A stretch of DNA of 64,000 nucleotides, taken from positions 1 through 64,000 of the forward strand of contig JAOPHQ010002931.1 in assembly GCA_030340625.1 (NCBI GenBank), written 5' to 3'. Shown here piece by piece: positions 12,901 through 24,857 of this stretch; the first letter of the stretch is position 1; each line of letters starts with the position of its first letter. The stretch is from Merluccius polli. Lineage: Eukaryota; Chordata; Actinopteri; Gadiformes; Merlucciidae. The notes beneath the pieces are model-generated. The model saw nothing but the letters and a program-made list of their open reading frames with translations, was not told where the DNA came from and ran no database searches. The position numbers and the translations under genes were made by a program.

Positions 12901-13302
12901 AGCAGTACCCAGTTCTTGTGGATTTAACCTGTTGGGTCACAGAGGGATGAAACAAATAACCCTTTTTACTTTTTTTACAATTGTTTTGCACTTTCATTTG
13001 AAAAAAATATTTTTCAAATGAAAAGTTTGGCACAAATAATGACATTGATTTGCCTTTAAAAAACAAAACCGTTTATGTTTACTATACCTTTCACATGCAA
13101 GGTCACTGGGCTTTATTCTGTCACTCGGGTTGCTGGTTAGAGTGTTGATGGGGAAAAGCCCTCCGAGCACAATGTCTCCCGGTAAATTAAAGAGGTTGGT
13201 AGAGATATTCCTGAACCATTCAGTTGAATTGTTACCAGAAGCCAGTCCAAACACCCAGCAAAGAACCAACAGGTTAAACGCCACAGCCATTCTCTCAATC
13301 AT
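3909..13302 (-). CDS. tas1r3: Taste receptor type 1 member 3, copy A (eight coding exons)
   Basis: Class C G-protein-coupled receptor, the shared subunit of T1R umami/sweet receptor heterodimers in the plasma membrane of taste cells. Exons in reading order: 13302-13088, 12928-12628, 8107-7751, 7639-7223, 7121-6918, 6775-6655, 5037-4664, 4535-3909. All junctions are GT-AG with matching phases; total 2,616 nt, 871 residues (human TAS1R3 is 852). Exons 1-5 encode a signal peptide and Venus-flytrap domain, exon 6 and the start of exon 7 the cysteine-rich domain (VKGFHSCCYNC, as in T1R3), exons 7-8 seven membrane segments. The tail motif LNTPEYF also fits T1R3 rather than T1R1 or T1R2. Start: ATG at 13302; the in-frame ATG at 13290 has better context, and 'ctccag' just before 13302 could be an acceptor from an untranslated exon. 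Reading through intron 3 or intron 7 meets stops, so both are real. No stop or frameshift seen. Intron 2 is swollen by transposons. Confidence 0.93.
5141..6310. mobile_element. Foldback-type element with inverted arms of roughly 400 bp, intron 6 of tas1r3 copy A
   Basis: The left end (GGGCTTATTTTAATG, then CATTAAGT) is the reverse complement of the right end. The arms stay similar inward through 'gaccaatcagctcagtctcc' and 'gcgagatcgaaatg', leaving a centre of about 0.4 kb. No protein frame. Also present in unit B, so it predates the duplication. Confidence 0.7.
6320..6543. mobile_element. hAT-type terminal fragment (unit A)
   Basis: On the minus strand this begins TAGGGCTGAACAATTAATC, resembling the terminus of a common fish hAT family. 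No clear second terminus. Shared with unit B at about 20,900-21,122. Confidence 0.4.
8703..9559. mobile_element. hAT element nested inside the 8464-10280 element
   Basis: Starts TAGGGTTGGGCGATA and ends GGCACAACCCTA, with an exact 8-bp target duplication CTAGAAGC (8695-8702 and 9560-9567). No transposase frame. Confidence 0.8.
8997..9343. mobile_element. Third-level nested hAT-like element
   Basis: Bounded by TAGGGATGTGCGACTATCG and GCAGCCCTA, a terminal pair seen in fish hAT elements. The target duplication is not clean, so ends are approximate. Confidence 0.4.
10282..10340. repeat. (TACA)n microsatellite, tas1r3 copy A intron 2
   Basis: About 15 imperfect TACA units with one GTGC interruption; its other part lies before 8464, split by the hAT insertion. 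Confidence 0.85.
10483..10550. mobile_element. Fish SINE fragment interrupted by a TTAA element (unit A)
   Basis: 'gtaggcatccaggagcaagacac', followed after the inserted element by 'ctcctaacccc', resembles the conserved body of tRNA-derived fish SINEs. The counterpart is at about 23,215-23,285. Confidence 0.4.
10551..10857. mobile_element. TTAA-flanked MITE (piggyBac-like), internally deleted, unit A
   Basis: TTAA at 10551-10554 and 10854-10857 flank long inverted repeats beginning AGGAGAACTCCGGTG. About 85 bp of the left arm and centre present in unit B are missing here. Confidence 0.7.
11313..12513. mobile_element. hAT element in intron 2 of tas1r3 copy A
   Basis: Begins TAGTGATGCACGATATATCG and ends CGGTGCATCCCTA, a familiar fish hAT terminal pair with subterminal ATCGG repeats. 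Target duplication ATAATAAT at 11305-11312 and 12514-12521. Absent from unit B, which has only the AAT-rich tract. Confidence 0.8.
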
Positions 13303-13626
13303 CTGGAGAAAGAGAGAGCGAGAAAACAGGGTTAGAGATGGACTAGGATAGTGCTGACATTTGGTATGATCACAAGCGTACTTATATGGGACTGCAGGTT
13401 GGCTGCTGCATGACTGTTGGTGTCCTGTGAGGTTATGTAGATGTCACACAGTCTAGACACATTTACATACAAGGCTTCCTAAAGATGTACCCAATGCCCA
13501 TTAGTGAACATGCATTAGTAAATATGATTGACCTGCATTTATATTTGCGGTGGAACCCATAATAACAAGAAGAATAGGAAGAATACAAATTATATTAAGC
13601 AATAGTAATAATGAAAAGAATAATCG

Positions 13627-13658
<32 letters not shown>

Positions 13659-13925
13659 TAAACCAACTAAAATAATTATGGCGTATAACTTATTCATACG
13701 TCTTTCATTGTCTCAATTTCAGGTTTTATTTGTCACATATAAAGGCATACATGTACAACTAGCAGTAAAATGCATACTTTGCCTGCTCTTTCGATTGTGT
13801 TTAGACAATAGATTATAAAATACACAATAATTGTAAGTATAAGAGTGAACAGGTGAAATAAAATTACTAGTCTAGATAAAATATACCAAAATAACATTTA
13901 AAAAAAATGGAATCACGGTATATGA

Positions 13926-14033
<108 letters not shown>

Positions 14034-14388
14034 ACAGATGATGCTGTGCAACAGTGGTTGCACAGCATCATATGGTTAAAGTGACGGTGTGCAGTATTCC
14101 ACATAGTTAGTGATAATGAGAGTCTATTGTGGGCATGTGAGCATGCTGGGGGGGCGCACATAGTCACATTAGGCCTGGTCCTCATTCAGGAACCGTATGA
14201 AACTGGGGTAGAAGCTCTGCCTGAGCCGCTGTATTTGCCAAAAGTGATCTCTTTTGAGATAACCATTGTTGGGGTGGCTGGAGTCCTGAATGATTTTCCC
14301 CTGGTCCTGGTCCTGCACCGCCTGGGGTAAATGTCTTGTAGACTGGGGAGAGAGATTGTCTCATATGTATTGGTAGGTACTGATATCT

Positions 14389-14939
14389 CAACCTGGTCTC
14401 ACATCAAAACGTGTAATAGCTACGTTGGCTACTACGCAAAACGTAGTAGTCTTCTGATGACCTCTGAACGACCCATTAGAATCACTTCCTGTTGGGCTCG
14501 AGCCACCAGATGGATCATCTTATATGTCACATATAAGATGATCAATCTGGTGGCTCCAGCCCAACAGGAAGTGAAAAGTTCAAATGGGTAGTTGAGAGGT
14601 CATCAAAAGATTTAAAAAACACACCATTAATAGAGACCTAAATTTGGAGGATCCAGCCCAACAGGAAGTGACCTAATAATCTGCTACACTGACACCAAGT
14701 GGGCAAAACTGCGCACAATGGACAACCCACGAAAATGTATCTATTGAGTTGTGCTCCGGGACACGATTATATTTTCGTGACAATGAGCACGAAAAAGGGT
14801 GATACCGGGTCGGAGCAAGTCAACAATCGGCCAATAAAACGTAGCACGTCACAATTTTAGAGCCATCATTGTGACACCACTGCGTTTTGCGCTGCGGACC
14901 AACGTAGCTATTACACATTTTGACGTGAGACTAGGTAGG
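14389..14939. mobile_element. MITE with about 35-bp inverted termini, 5' flank of tas1r3 copy A
   Basis: The ends 'cctggtctcacatcaaaacg' and, reversed, 'cctagtctcacgtcaaaatg' continue as GTGTAATAGCTACGTTGG on both sides. GATATCT flanks it (14382-14388 and 14940-14946). Unit B has the empty site near 25,866. An internal hairpin spans 14,450-14,607. Confidence 0.7.
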
Positions 14940-15148
14940 GATATCTGCAGCGAATTGGACCATGGCAGTGTAAAATACAGGTGTAGCTGCTGACATTCAT
15001 ATTGGGTCCGTTTCATTGATGTCTACCAGCGGGCCAGCATGGTCAATGCATGGCTATATGACTAGCTCCGGCTCACCTGGTGCGCTGGCGGGACTAAATG
15101 TAATGGAGCCATAATGAGTGTTATCAGCTACACCTACGTGTTTTACAG

Positions 15149-15161
15149 CTGTGTGTGTGTG

Positions 15162-15192
<31 letters not shown>
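15149..15192. repeat. (TG)n microsatellite, unit A
   Basis: About 20 repeats; matches the longer tract at 26,127-26,208. Confidence 0.9.
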
Positions 15193-15579
15193 CGTGGTAT
15201 TGTTCTTTCCGGGATATTTTCCTGACATTTGCTTGTGGGTTAGTCTAAAGGTTCCCTTGGGGGACCTGTTGGTCAAAACATGAGCACGCTGCTGATCCTT
15301 TGCTACTGATTTGCTCTTTTTCGACTTATTGTCGCCACATGGTTGCACCTATTGCTTTGTATATGATAGTCCTCCTTAAAAGTTGTTTCTTTTTTTAAGG
15401 AGGTTTGAGATTGACATGTTGTGTCCTAATTATAAACGAGATTTCCAATACAGTATAATTTACAAAGTCATTATTGACTTTTTGATTATTAAGGGGATTA
15501 TATCATTTGTTTAATTTGTTAAACAAATTATAATTTGTTTAATTTGTTTAATAATCTTAAATACTATAACAGAACATTG

Positions 15580-15593
15580 CCAGCAGGCGGCAG
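15580..15593 (+). promoter_or_regulatory. Candidate CTCF motif, unit A right end
   Basis: CCAGCAGGCGGCAG fits the CTCF core with one mismatch and is conserved at 26,606-26,619. A motif match only. Confidence 0.35.
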
Positions 15594-16937
15594 TGTGGTA
15601 CCCTTGTTGCTTTTCTTATTAGTTCACCTTATTTTACAGGTAGATGACAGTAGTTGATGATAGTATCATAATAACCTGCCCAGGGACTACAGATGAAAAT
15701 TATCTCATTAGCTATTTACACATTTACTGATGTGGAAACTGCAAATGTTGCTTAATGTGCACTGTCCCTGGTAAATAAATAAATAGAAGAACTGCAATTT
15801 ATTCATGATAAGGAAATGGCTTTTATATTATTTTCCTTATAGTGTATTGCATTCAACTCAGTGTTTCTCCATTATTTTGCATGCTTCTTTGCATGTCATT
15901 GCAAATTGCATTCAAGCAAATTGTATATTTCCTCCCACACATTTTGCATGGATCATCCTGTATGTATCTTGTAAGCTCTTTGAATATCTACGGGATGCAC
16001 CAATATTTAGTTTGACTCAAACAACATTTATAAAGCTTTTATTGACAGAAGTCTTCCACAAATTGACCAGAAAGGGTTCTTTTTGGAGTCTGCCTGTTTT
16101 GCGTTTTCTCAGTTTTGTCCATCTCAGACAAAGATTAATTTGTCTCAGATAACCTTGCATTAAATTGTTAGATTAGACACTCTATTTGGACTTACCAAAA
16201 TGAAGTTATTGATGAAAATACAAATTGTATAATTTGAATGTAATGTTGGCTGTAGAAATAGCAACTGTATATATGTAAAATAATGCAGTGTGAGTAGTAA
16301 GTACTGTGTAGAACGACGGTGAGTTGCACTGCAATAGAATAGATTTAGAGCAATAATACAGTTGTGAAAGGCTAGACACAACATTTCTCGTGTTTGTTTG
16401 AAATTCAGCCAATTGTTACTTCATAATAATACTTTATTTCTTCATGGTTACAATTTGGATACAATTTGCATCACAACTTTGACATGTTTAGCCCACCTTT
16501 CTTACCAGTTGATTTGCATTCAACAACACACCCATGAGTTGTTTTGTATTTGGACAACACTTTTTTTGCTTTGATTTTCATTTGTATACATTCTCTTCTC
16601 TGTTACAGCTGAAATGTTCACAGGTCTTTTAATATGCTGTTACCTTGGCATGGAGCGTATACAAGGGGTACTGATAGTTTTAGCTCTATGTCTGTATGTT
16701 TTGTGTACATTAAAAAAAAATTATAAAATGGGTATATTATTATCATCAACCATTATTTTGTGTTAGTTAACTACAAATTATTATTTTCAATAATGGCCTG
16801 GCAATAGGCAAAAGACCTCCTGTGGGAAAGGGGGCAGGGATAAAAAATAAAAATAAACAAAAAATTAAATAATAAAATACAGAAATGGACAGGTCGGAAA
16901 GACACACAATGATATTAGAAATGGACAGACCCGGTAC

Positions 16938-17539
16938 CTCTTTCTGTAGCTCTCTCTGACACTCGTTTTCTTGCGCCAGCTCCTCCTTCAGCGCGTCCCT
17001 GTCCTCCAGCAGGGAGCGCAGCTTGTGACTGTCCTGGCCCTCTTGCCGTCTGCGCGACACATTCTCAGACACCCCAAGATTACACTGGAGCTCCTCCTGC
17101 TCTTTCTTCAGCTTCTCAATCTCCTGCCTGTGCACACGCAGACATACACAAAACGCACATGCACACATGCACATAGATGTACATGCACACACACACATGC
17201 ACACACACAAACGCATGCACACAGTGGCGTAACGAGGCATCGTCGGGCCCCAATGCAAGATGTTCAAAGCGGCCCGCCAATCTGGTATCAGAGCACCGTA
17301 AAAGATGGAAACTATCTCGCTATAATGGCTATCTCGATCTCGTCTTTCTTTTTAAGAAACTGCCTATTTTTGGAAGCTTTGCTTTTTCTTTCTCGGCTGC
17401 TTCTTTCAATTTTCGCTTCTGAAACCCACGTTTGTGTTTGTACTCCATTGCTTGTTTCTCACTTCCTGTCTTGACTCTCTGTGTGGGTTTTGTTACACAG
17501 CGGCACACTTGTCCATAATTACCATCACCCAGATTTCTG

Positions 17540-17637
<98 letters not shown>

Positions 17638-17948
17638 CTACTCAAGGACAATATGATACCGGCCTGTTTACCGTTGTTTGCGTATGAGCTCCTGAGATTG
17701 AAGGGTGTAGGCCTGTTGGTCTCCATCCATGATCCTGAACTGTCTCTGCAGTTTGCCCATCTCTGTCTCCGCTAAAAATTAGTAGACATCAATTAAACAA
17801 TATATGGGGTAAAAAAAATCGCAAAGGGACTTCCAATGCTGCTGCTGCAACCCTGAAAATATTAATGACACTTACCGATACCATCGATATCCATGTCACT
17901 TATCTGAGTAGGTGCTGCTGACTGATCCTCCTCGCCGCATAATTGCAT
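16938..17948 (-). CDS. ODAD1/CCDC63-like coiled-coil gene, first three coding exons only (unit B)
   Basis: Exons 17948-17876, 17771-17672 and 17127-16938 join in frame (phases 1, 2, 0) to give 121 residues: an acidic N-terminus, then KLQRQFRIMDGDRQAY, LIRKQRQEIEKLKKEQEEL and a charged coiled coil ending ELQKE. Splice sites are intact, although the exon-3 donor (GTACCG) is weak. No later exons appear before the duplication junction near 16,675, beyond which lies 5' flank of tas1r3 copy A. This looks like a duplicated promoter plus the first exons of a gene whose remainder should lie left of the window. Transcripts, if made, would be truncated or would run into unrelated sequence. The family is inferred from short motifs. 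Confidence 0.55.
17542..17635. repeat. (AC)n microsatellite, ODAD1-like intron 2, unit B
   Basis: About 47 uninterrupted AC repeats at the position matching 3012-3054. Confidence 0.9.
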
Positions 17949-18492
17949 TAGGACGGATGTGCTGGAACTTAATTATAGTGTTTAGCTAAGTAACCACTTC
18001 ATCATCACATAACACCTAGGTAGGAATACATCTTGCGAGCAGCTAGTGGTAAGTAAATAGTAAGTAAAGTAAGTTAGTGTAAACTTCAAAGTAATCTGCA
18101 GTCACTCTTGACTGACATTAACAATATGCTGCAACATAATAGGCATTTATTTTATATTTACATTGGTGCAACGCTGTGTTTGCTGACATCAATGCTAGTA
18201 GAGCTAATTAGGTAACACGTTTGCCTATCAATCAAACTGCTTTCTTGAATATTAAATGAACGAATGATGCTACATTTCATAGGCAAGTAGTCGGTTGTCA
18301 GACGCTTTCTGTTGGTAAGTCAAGTAAACATTCACACAAAAATCACCTGTATAAATGTTCTCAAACGGTTTTATTCAGTAATTGGTAATTCAGTAAATGT
18401 GGTTAAGGAAAAATAATTATATTCAGCTATATTATATTATATATTCATCAGGATACTAGCGCTCAAATTTAGTGCCTAAATGGGTGACAATT

Positions 18493-21400
18493 TTAGCCTT
18501 TGTGTGGATCATCTGCTTTAGATTCAGATTCCTGGTTGCTTTGTGGCGCTTGGTTTGGTTGCTCCTCCTCTTGAGGAGTTGGTGGAGTGCCCTCCAGGAA
18601 GCTACAGAAGTACTCTGGTGTGTTTAGCTCGGGTTTCTTCAACAACAGGTGGCATTTTGGAAAGTAGTAAGCAGCCACTAGTCCCATGTTGCTTCCCAGA
18701 CTGAAAGTCATGTAGACGATGGACTTGAACTTATCGCTCAAGCTGGTATAGATGGGGATAAAGATCACCCAAATCACGCAGTAGAACAGAGTGGAGAAGG
18801 TAATGTCCCTGGCTAGGTTATACTGGTGGAGGGGCTTCACCGCCATGAAGGTGCACATGAACGACACCAGGGCCAGGCCTACGTTAAAGCCTTGAATTAG
18901 GCCTAATCCTAGTAGCTCCACCGGACACGCCAGGAACTCCCTAACAAAATGAATGTCCATGTCGTCCAGGTATTGAGACAGTAGGGGCACTGTTTGGGTA
19001 AACCAGCCACAGATCCCGGCCTGCACGCAGCAGCAAGCCAACACAAGCCAGCCCTCTGCGCGCTTTATTGAATCCAGATGAGAGACGGCCATCTCTGGGA
19101 ACTCAGTCAAATAAAACATCTAGAGAAAGAGAGAGCGGGAGAATTGTATGTATTGTTTTTCATTTATTAGTTTTTAATTTCATCCATTGATAGATTGATT
19201 CATGCAGTCTTCCATGCAGCACTAGCAGCCCCCCCCCCCACTCACCTCTAAGGAGTGGATGGTGATTGTTGCCAGGGCCACCGTTGGGAGGATGGAGTTG
19301 AGAGGCATCTGGAGACGACACACCATGTTCCCTGGCGGACCCAGGAAGAGCACCAGACTGAGGCAGCTGGCGCTCAGGCAAAGGAGACCCAGACCACTCA
19401 GGGCCCCCCCGGAGGCCCTCACCAGCGGGGTCCCTCTGTGTTTCAGGAACAGCACCCCGACGGAGCTGTGGCCCACTATCAGCACGGCGGCGGCGGCCAG
19501 CATCAGCCCCAGGGACTCAGGCTGGCTCCAGGACAAGTACTCAAAGGTAGGATCCGTGCAGTTTGTGCTTTGAACCAGAGACCACTGGCCCTTGGGGCAC
19601 TTTTTGCACTGAATGTCATCTTTGAATATAGAAAGAGCATATATGAACGTTATGGTAAAAAAATTATATTGCGATCATTTTGACAGACATTGCAATTGCG
19701 GTATGATTCACGACTAGTGGGTTCATGGGGTTATTTTAATGTCATTAAGTTTGGACTTGTAAAACAATGTTGTACTTGAAATAAAAATACTTGAATTTGT
19801 AAAACAAAAGTTGTGAACTTGTAAAACAATTGTGTACAAATATTTTGTATTTTGTATTATATTTTGTAATTGTTTTTTCCAACTGCACATCATTTTACAA
19901 CTACCTTAAACTACGAGTGCACACAATTTTCTTTTTGGCTGTAATGTTGCAGTAAGTCAATTTGTAATTCATAAAATGGGTCAACCTTTTTCTGTCTTGA
20001 CCAATCAGCTCAGTCTCCCCCACTAGATGAAAAGGAATGACATCATTAGCTGGATTATCCGTCAATCAAACACATCTAGAGCGCGAGATCGAAATGTCCT
20101 TGTAATGTAGCGGTAACGTTAGAGACACCAAGCAAGTCTTAATTTCAAATAGTTATGAAACTATAATAGTGAGTGACTTACTTTTTACTTCTCTACTAAT
20201 CTAGCACTACTATTTCTCGATCGTGCATTATATTGTGTTATATTGCGTTATAATGAACAGTGTTGTATAAAATGCACCACACACCGTGGCGTTAAACTAT
20301 AAGTGTCCGAGAAGCTTAACCTTTTCTCGGACGCGGACATCAACATCAACCGCTGCCCAGACGGAGCTTCACACATCCACACACACCGTGGCGTTATACT
20401 ATAGGTGTCCAAAGTGCTAGATACGGCTATGAGTATACTAGAGAAGTAAAAAATAAGTCACTTGCTGTTATACAATCTCCTAACTATTACAATTAAAGAC
20501 TTGCTTGGCATCATTGTGTAATGTTACCACTACTTTACTTTAGCATTTCGATCTCGCTTTCCAGATGTGTTTGATTGACGGATAATCCAGCTAATGATGT
20601 CATTCCTTTTCATCGAATGGGGGAGACTGAGCTGATTGGTCAAGACAGAAAAAAGTTTACCCATTTTCCAAATTACAAATTGACTTGCTGCAACATTACA
20701 GCCAAAAAGACAAAGTTGTGCACTCATAGTTAAAACAAGTTGTAAAATGGGTGCAGTTGGAAAAACCAATTGTGCACATGTATATGGAATTTTTATGGCA
20801 CAACTCCATCTTTTTACTGGTAATTGTTTAATAACTTCACTACTTTTGTTTTACAATTACACACTTAATGGCATTAAAATAAGCCCATATGGGTTGGGAA
20901 TGATCATTTTTTACATCACAATTTTAATTTTCACCGAAAAAACGATTAGAATCATGATGTGACATTTGTTGGGGTCCATACCAAAACAAACATGTTTTCT
21001 TACATCTGGAGAAAAAAATGTGTAGGCCAGGGCATCTGCAGCACTACAGTATTTAATTTAAAACAATTACACATTTTATCCTTATGGCCATATTATAATT
21101 TTGATTAATTGTTCAGCCCTAAAAGAGCACAACAAAAAGTAGTACCAATTGGTAGCCACAAGATAGATCTGTTGCCATCATGTGAAGCTACAACAAAAAC
21201 AGATTATTGTTGCTTTCATTAGATTACAATTCATATCCATAAGGCCATAACCTACCAATCTTTTCCTGAAATGTGCCTGCCATGCAGTTAATGCAGTCGT
21301 AGCAGCAGGAATGAAAGCCTTTGACTCTGCGTACCTGGCCTGCCCTACAATCCGACGAACAAGTCGACAGAGGGACCTGCAGCAGTGAGTAAGTAGTGTA

Positions 21401-24400
21401 TATTGTTTTATATTATCAAAAATCTATATACTTCAGGACAAAATGGTTCAAATACATTGTAAATACAGAGTGGTGTACTGCAATACATTGAAATGGGTTT
21501 TTAAAACATGCCATTACCACAGAATTGTCTGTATGCCATGTCAGGAGGGATTCGTTGAGGGTTAGTGTCCGATTAAAATATCCAACGTCCTTATAGTCCC
21601 AACTTCTGTTTTCCCAAACCCACTCCACCATAGTGTATCCTACATCTGGGTTGCCACTGCTGTCAAATTCTATATGTTCACCATTTAAGTCAAAGGAAGT
21701 ATTCTTCAGTGCTTTCAATAGCTGCAAAAGAAGATTGATATATCATATCATGTCAACTGTTTTGATCATTACATTTATTTTGTTTTTTTAGTGTATATTT
21801 CGGGCATCAAATTAAGTTTACCTGCCAAGGATAGACTTTGCTGTCTTCTCCCCACATACAGCTCGACACGTTGCAATTTAGCATTGTATGCAATGCATGT
21901 GCCACACTGTAGATGGCAGCGTAGACACTAAAAGCGGCGTGCTGTAAATATGGATCCTCTACCAGGCTCATATTTGTTGGTGAAAAGTTCTCACATTGTG
22001 GGCACGGATGTTTGGGATGGGTAGGTCCTGGTGTCGACTCGGGGCCATCTTTGGTTTTCTTGCTCATTCTGGTGAAGAGTTCTTCTGCATAGATTGTGAA
22101 CAAGGGGAGCTTCTGGTTACTAAACCTGAACCCAATGACCGTGCCGATGGTGTGAATATTGCGCAAGCTGGTCAGTTTTGGGCTCAGTGCCCAACCACTG
22201 CTTGCGATCCACACGGCAGTCATATTTCTCTTGATCACCTGGTCAGAAGTCATACAAAACAAAAGACAGGATGGGAAAAACAGGTAACAGTAACAGAAGG
22301 CAAAAACAGAACGATTGATTTAACTCGTACTATCACAAGCATCACTAACCTCTTGAAAAAAGACTTTGGTGTACGTTGGGAGGGAAGACACTATGACCAC
22401 ACCTACTTTGGTGTTGACAATGTTGTCCAAGATGATTTTGATCTCTTTGTATGGATCGTTGTACACTGGGATCAGGCCCTTGAACGCGATGCAGATGGTG
22501 GTGTTCTGCGATAAGCTGGAGACCTCCTGCAGGCTCTGCCGTCCGTATTCATCATTGCTGCCCACTAGGGCCACCCAGTTCCAGTCAAACTTCTGCAGCA
22601 GTTGCACTATAGCCAATGCCTCCATATGGTCATCAGGCACGGTGCGCATGAAGGATGGGTACAGCTCATTGTCACTGAACTTGGTACTGGTGGCGCCATA
22701 GCTGATCTGACATATAAAAAATATTTGTTATGTTTTTTATTTTCTGCATGTGCACATAAACGTGCACACCTGCACCACACCGACACATATGCAAGCACAC
22801 ACACAAGCACATGGCATATGCATGCATGAACACACACACACACACATACACACACACGGATCAAATCAGATGATGGTAAAGTATACACACACACACCATC
22901 TACACAGTGACAATATGATAGGGGCCTGTTGAACCTTTTTTTGTTGACCCAGGTAATTAGATTTAAAACCTATTTTCAAGGAGCAGCATAAAACTACATA
23001 CATACCGTACATACCGTACATACATACATACATACATACATACATACATACATACATACATACATACATACATACGGTTACAACAAAAAACTATATGGAC
23101 AGGAAACATACACATAACCTCTTACAGTCTGCAGGATAAGTTCGAAATTAGTTACAAAGGCATTGATCAAGTTACCAATTAAATGTTTGTATTGGAGAAA
23201 ATTCATGTATGACTCCTGGGCAAAAAGTTCATGGTTTGATCCCAAATGCCAGCAGTCTACCTGTAGGCATCCAGGAGCAAGACACTTAAAGGAGAACTCC
23301 GGTGTAAACTGGTTCTGGGATGTTTAGTATGATAACGAGTTCCAACGTTCCATGGAGAGCAAAAAAAAGCCGATACGACGCAAAGCTAAGTTCGCTGTTT
23401 TTAGCCGATTCCGTTCGATTGACGAACACAGAGCTCGCGTGCTCTCGAAGTGTCAGGCTATTTCTAGCCTTGGAAGTGCTTTAAAAAAGCGATTTACTTT
23501 TTTTACCAGGTCAGATGCCCTTAGCAATCAAACGTATAGCAGTTTGGTAGAATCGGCTAAAAACAGCTAACTTAGCTTCGTGTCGTATCGGCTTTTTTTT
23601 GCTCTCCATGGTAACGTTGGAACTCGTTCTCATACTAAACATCCCAGAACCAGTTTACACCGGAGTTCTCCTTTAACTCCTAACCCCAGTTTGCTCTTTA
23701 AAGACATGTATCAGCCGTCACTTGCAGTCACTGTATCACAAGTTGCTTTACATATCTAGCAATAATAATTGTATTCATTAGAAATGCTATAAAGCCATAT
23801 GTAATTGTTCTACTATGGGGATTGCAATGTACATTTGATAATATATAATTATATAACAATCAATAAAAAAGGGTGTTTTCTTCTTTTCATTCGATTATTG
23901 ATTGATCAATCATATTTGTTTACAATGCCATCAAATGGTTAACAAGATCATTGTAAATAATTTGATTCATACAAACAAGTTCTGATATACAGTATTACTG
24001 TATATGAAAATCTAGAAATACCATAGCTAGAAATATCTAGAAAAATAATAATAATAATAACGATAATAATAACGATAATAATTATTAATATAATAATAAT
24101 AAATATTATAACCCTTAATCTTTGTCAGCAACAAAAGTGGCCTTTTGTTTAATGGACAACTGGATTGTCATAGATCTCCAAACCTGTGGCATGAGAAAGA
24201 ATCCCAGGAGGTTTCCGATGACTGTGACCATCTCCGAGGACAATGGCCCGATAATGGCGGCCACCCTGGGCTCGTAGTCGGTGTAGTTGCACTCCAATGC
24301 CAACTCCCCGGTGACTTTGTCAGAAAGAAGGAACATGGTAGACTTCACAAGGACGGCAGATTGAGAGCACGTGTCGAAGATTTCATAACCAAGCTTGATT

Positions 24401-24857
24401 CCCGGCAGCAGAAGTTGCTTGGCATTGATCTCATCCACGGTGTATTTCATGACGAGAGCAATACCCAGTCCTTGTGGATTTAACCTGTTGGGTCACAGAG
24501 GGATGAAACAAATAACCCTTTTTACTTTTTTTACAATTTTTTTACACTTTAATTTAAAAAAAATATTTTTCAAATGAAAAGTTTGGCAAAAATAATGACA
24601 TTGATTTGCCTTAAAAAACAAAACCGTTTATGTTTACTATACCGTTCACATGCGAGGTCACTGGGCTTTATTCTGTCACTCAGGTTGCTGGTTAGAGTGT
24701 TGATGGGGAAGAGCCCTCCGAGCACAATGTCTCCCGGTAAATTAAAGAGGTTGGTAGAGATATTCCTGAACCATTCAGTTGAATTGTTACCAGAAGCCAG
24801 TCCAAACACCCAGCAAAGAACCAACAGGTTAAACGCCACAGCCATTCTCTCAATCAT
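18493..24857 (-). CDS. tas1r3: Taste receptor type 1 member 3, copy B (eight coding exons)
   Basis: Tandem paralogue of the gene at 3909-13302, same strand and same exon lengths: 24857-24643, 24484-24184, 22706-22350, 22238-21822, 21721-21518, 21376-21256, 19619-19246, 19119-18493 (871 residues, no stop or frameshift). Signal peptide, Venus-flytrap, cysteine-rich and seven-helix regions are all present. By hand alignment it differs from copy A at about 33 residues. About 26 lie in the Venus-flytrap exons, for example Trp to Leu in the GP(W/L)SSE motif and PVG to ALE before CNYT; only two lie in the 208-residue last exon. Intron 2 is 1.5 kb rather than 4.5 kb because it lacks two hAT insertions. 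The gene looks functional from sequence; nothing shows whether one copy has a separate ligand range. Confidence 0.93.
19722..20891. mobile_element. Foldback-type element, intron 6 of tas1r3 copy B
   Basis: Duplicate of the element at 5141-6310, with the same inverted arms and small indels near both ends. Confidence 0.7.
20900..21122. mobile_element. hAT-type terminal fragment (unit B)
   Basis: Counterpart of 6320-6543, ending 'ttgttcagcccta'. Confidence 0.4.
22995..23076. repeat. (TACA)n microsatellite, tas1r3 copy B intron 2
   Basis: Uninterrupted counterpart of the split tract in unit A, with two CCG interruptions near its start. Confidence 0.85.
23286..23676. mobile_element. TTAA-flanked MITE (piggyBac-like), fuller copy, unit B
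   Basis: Same target as in unit A; inverted arms exceed 100 bp and include GCAAAAAAAAGCCGATACGA. The open frame inside (23352-23570) follows the arm sequence and is not taken as a gene. Confidence 0.7.
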
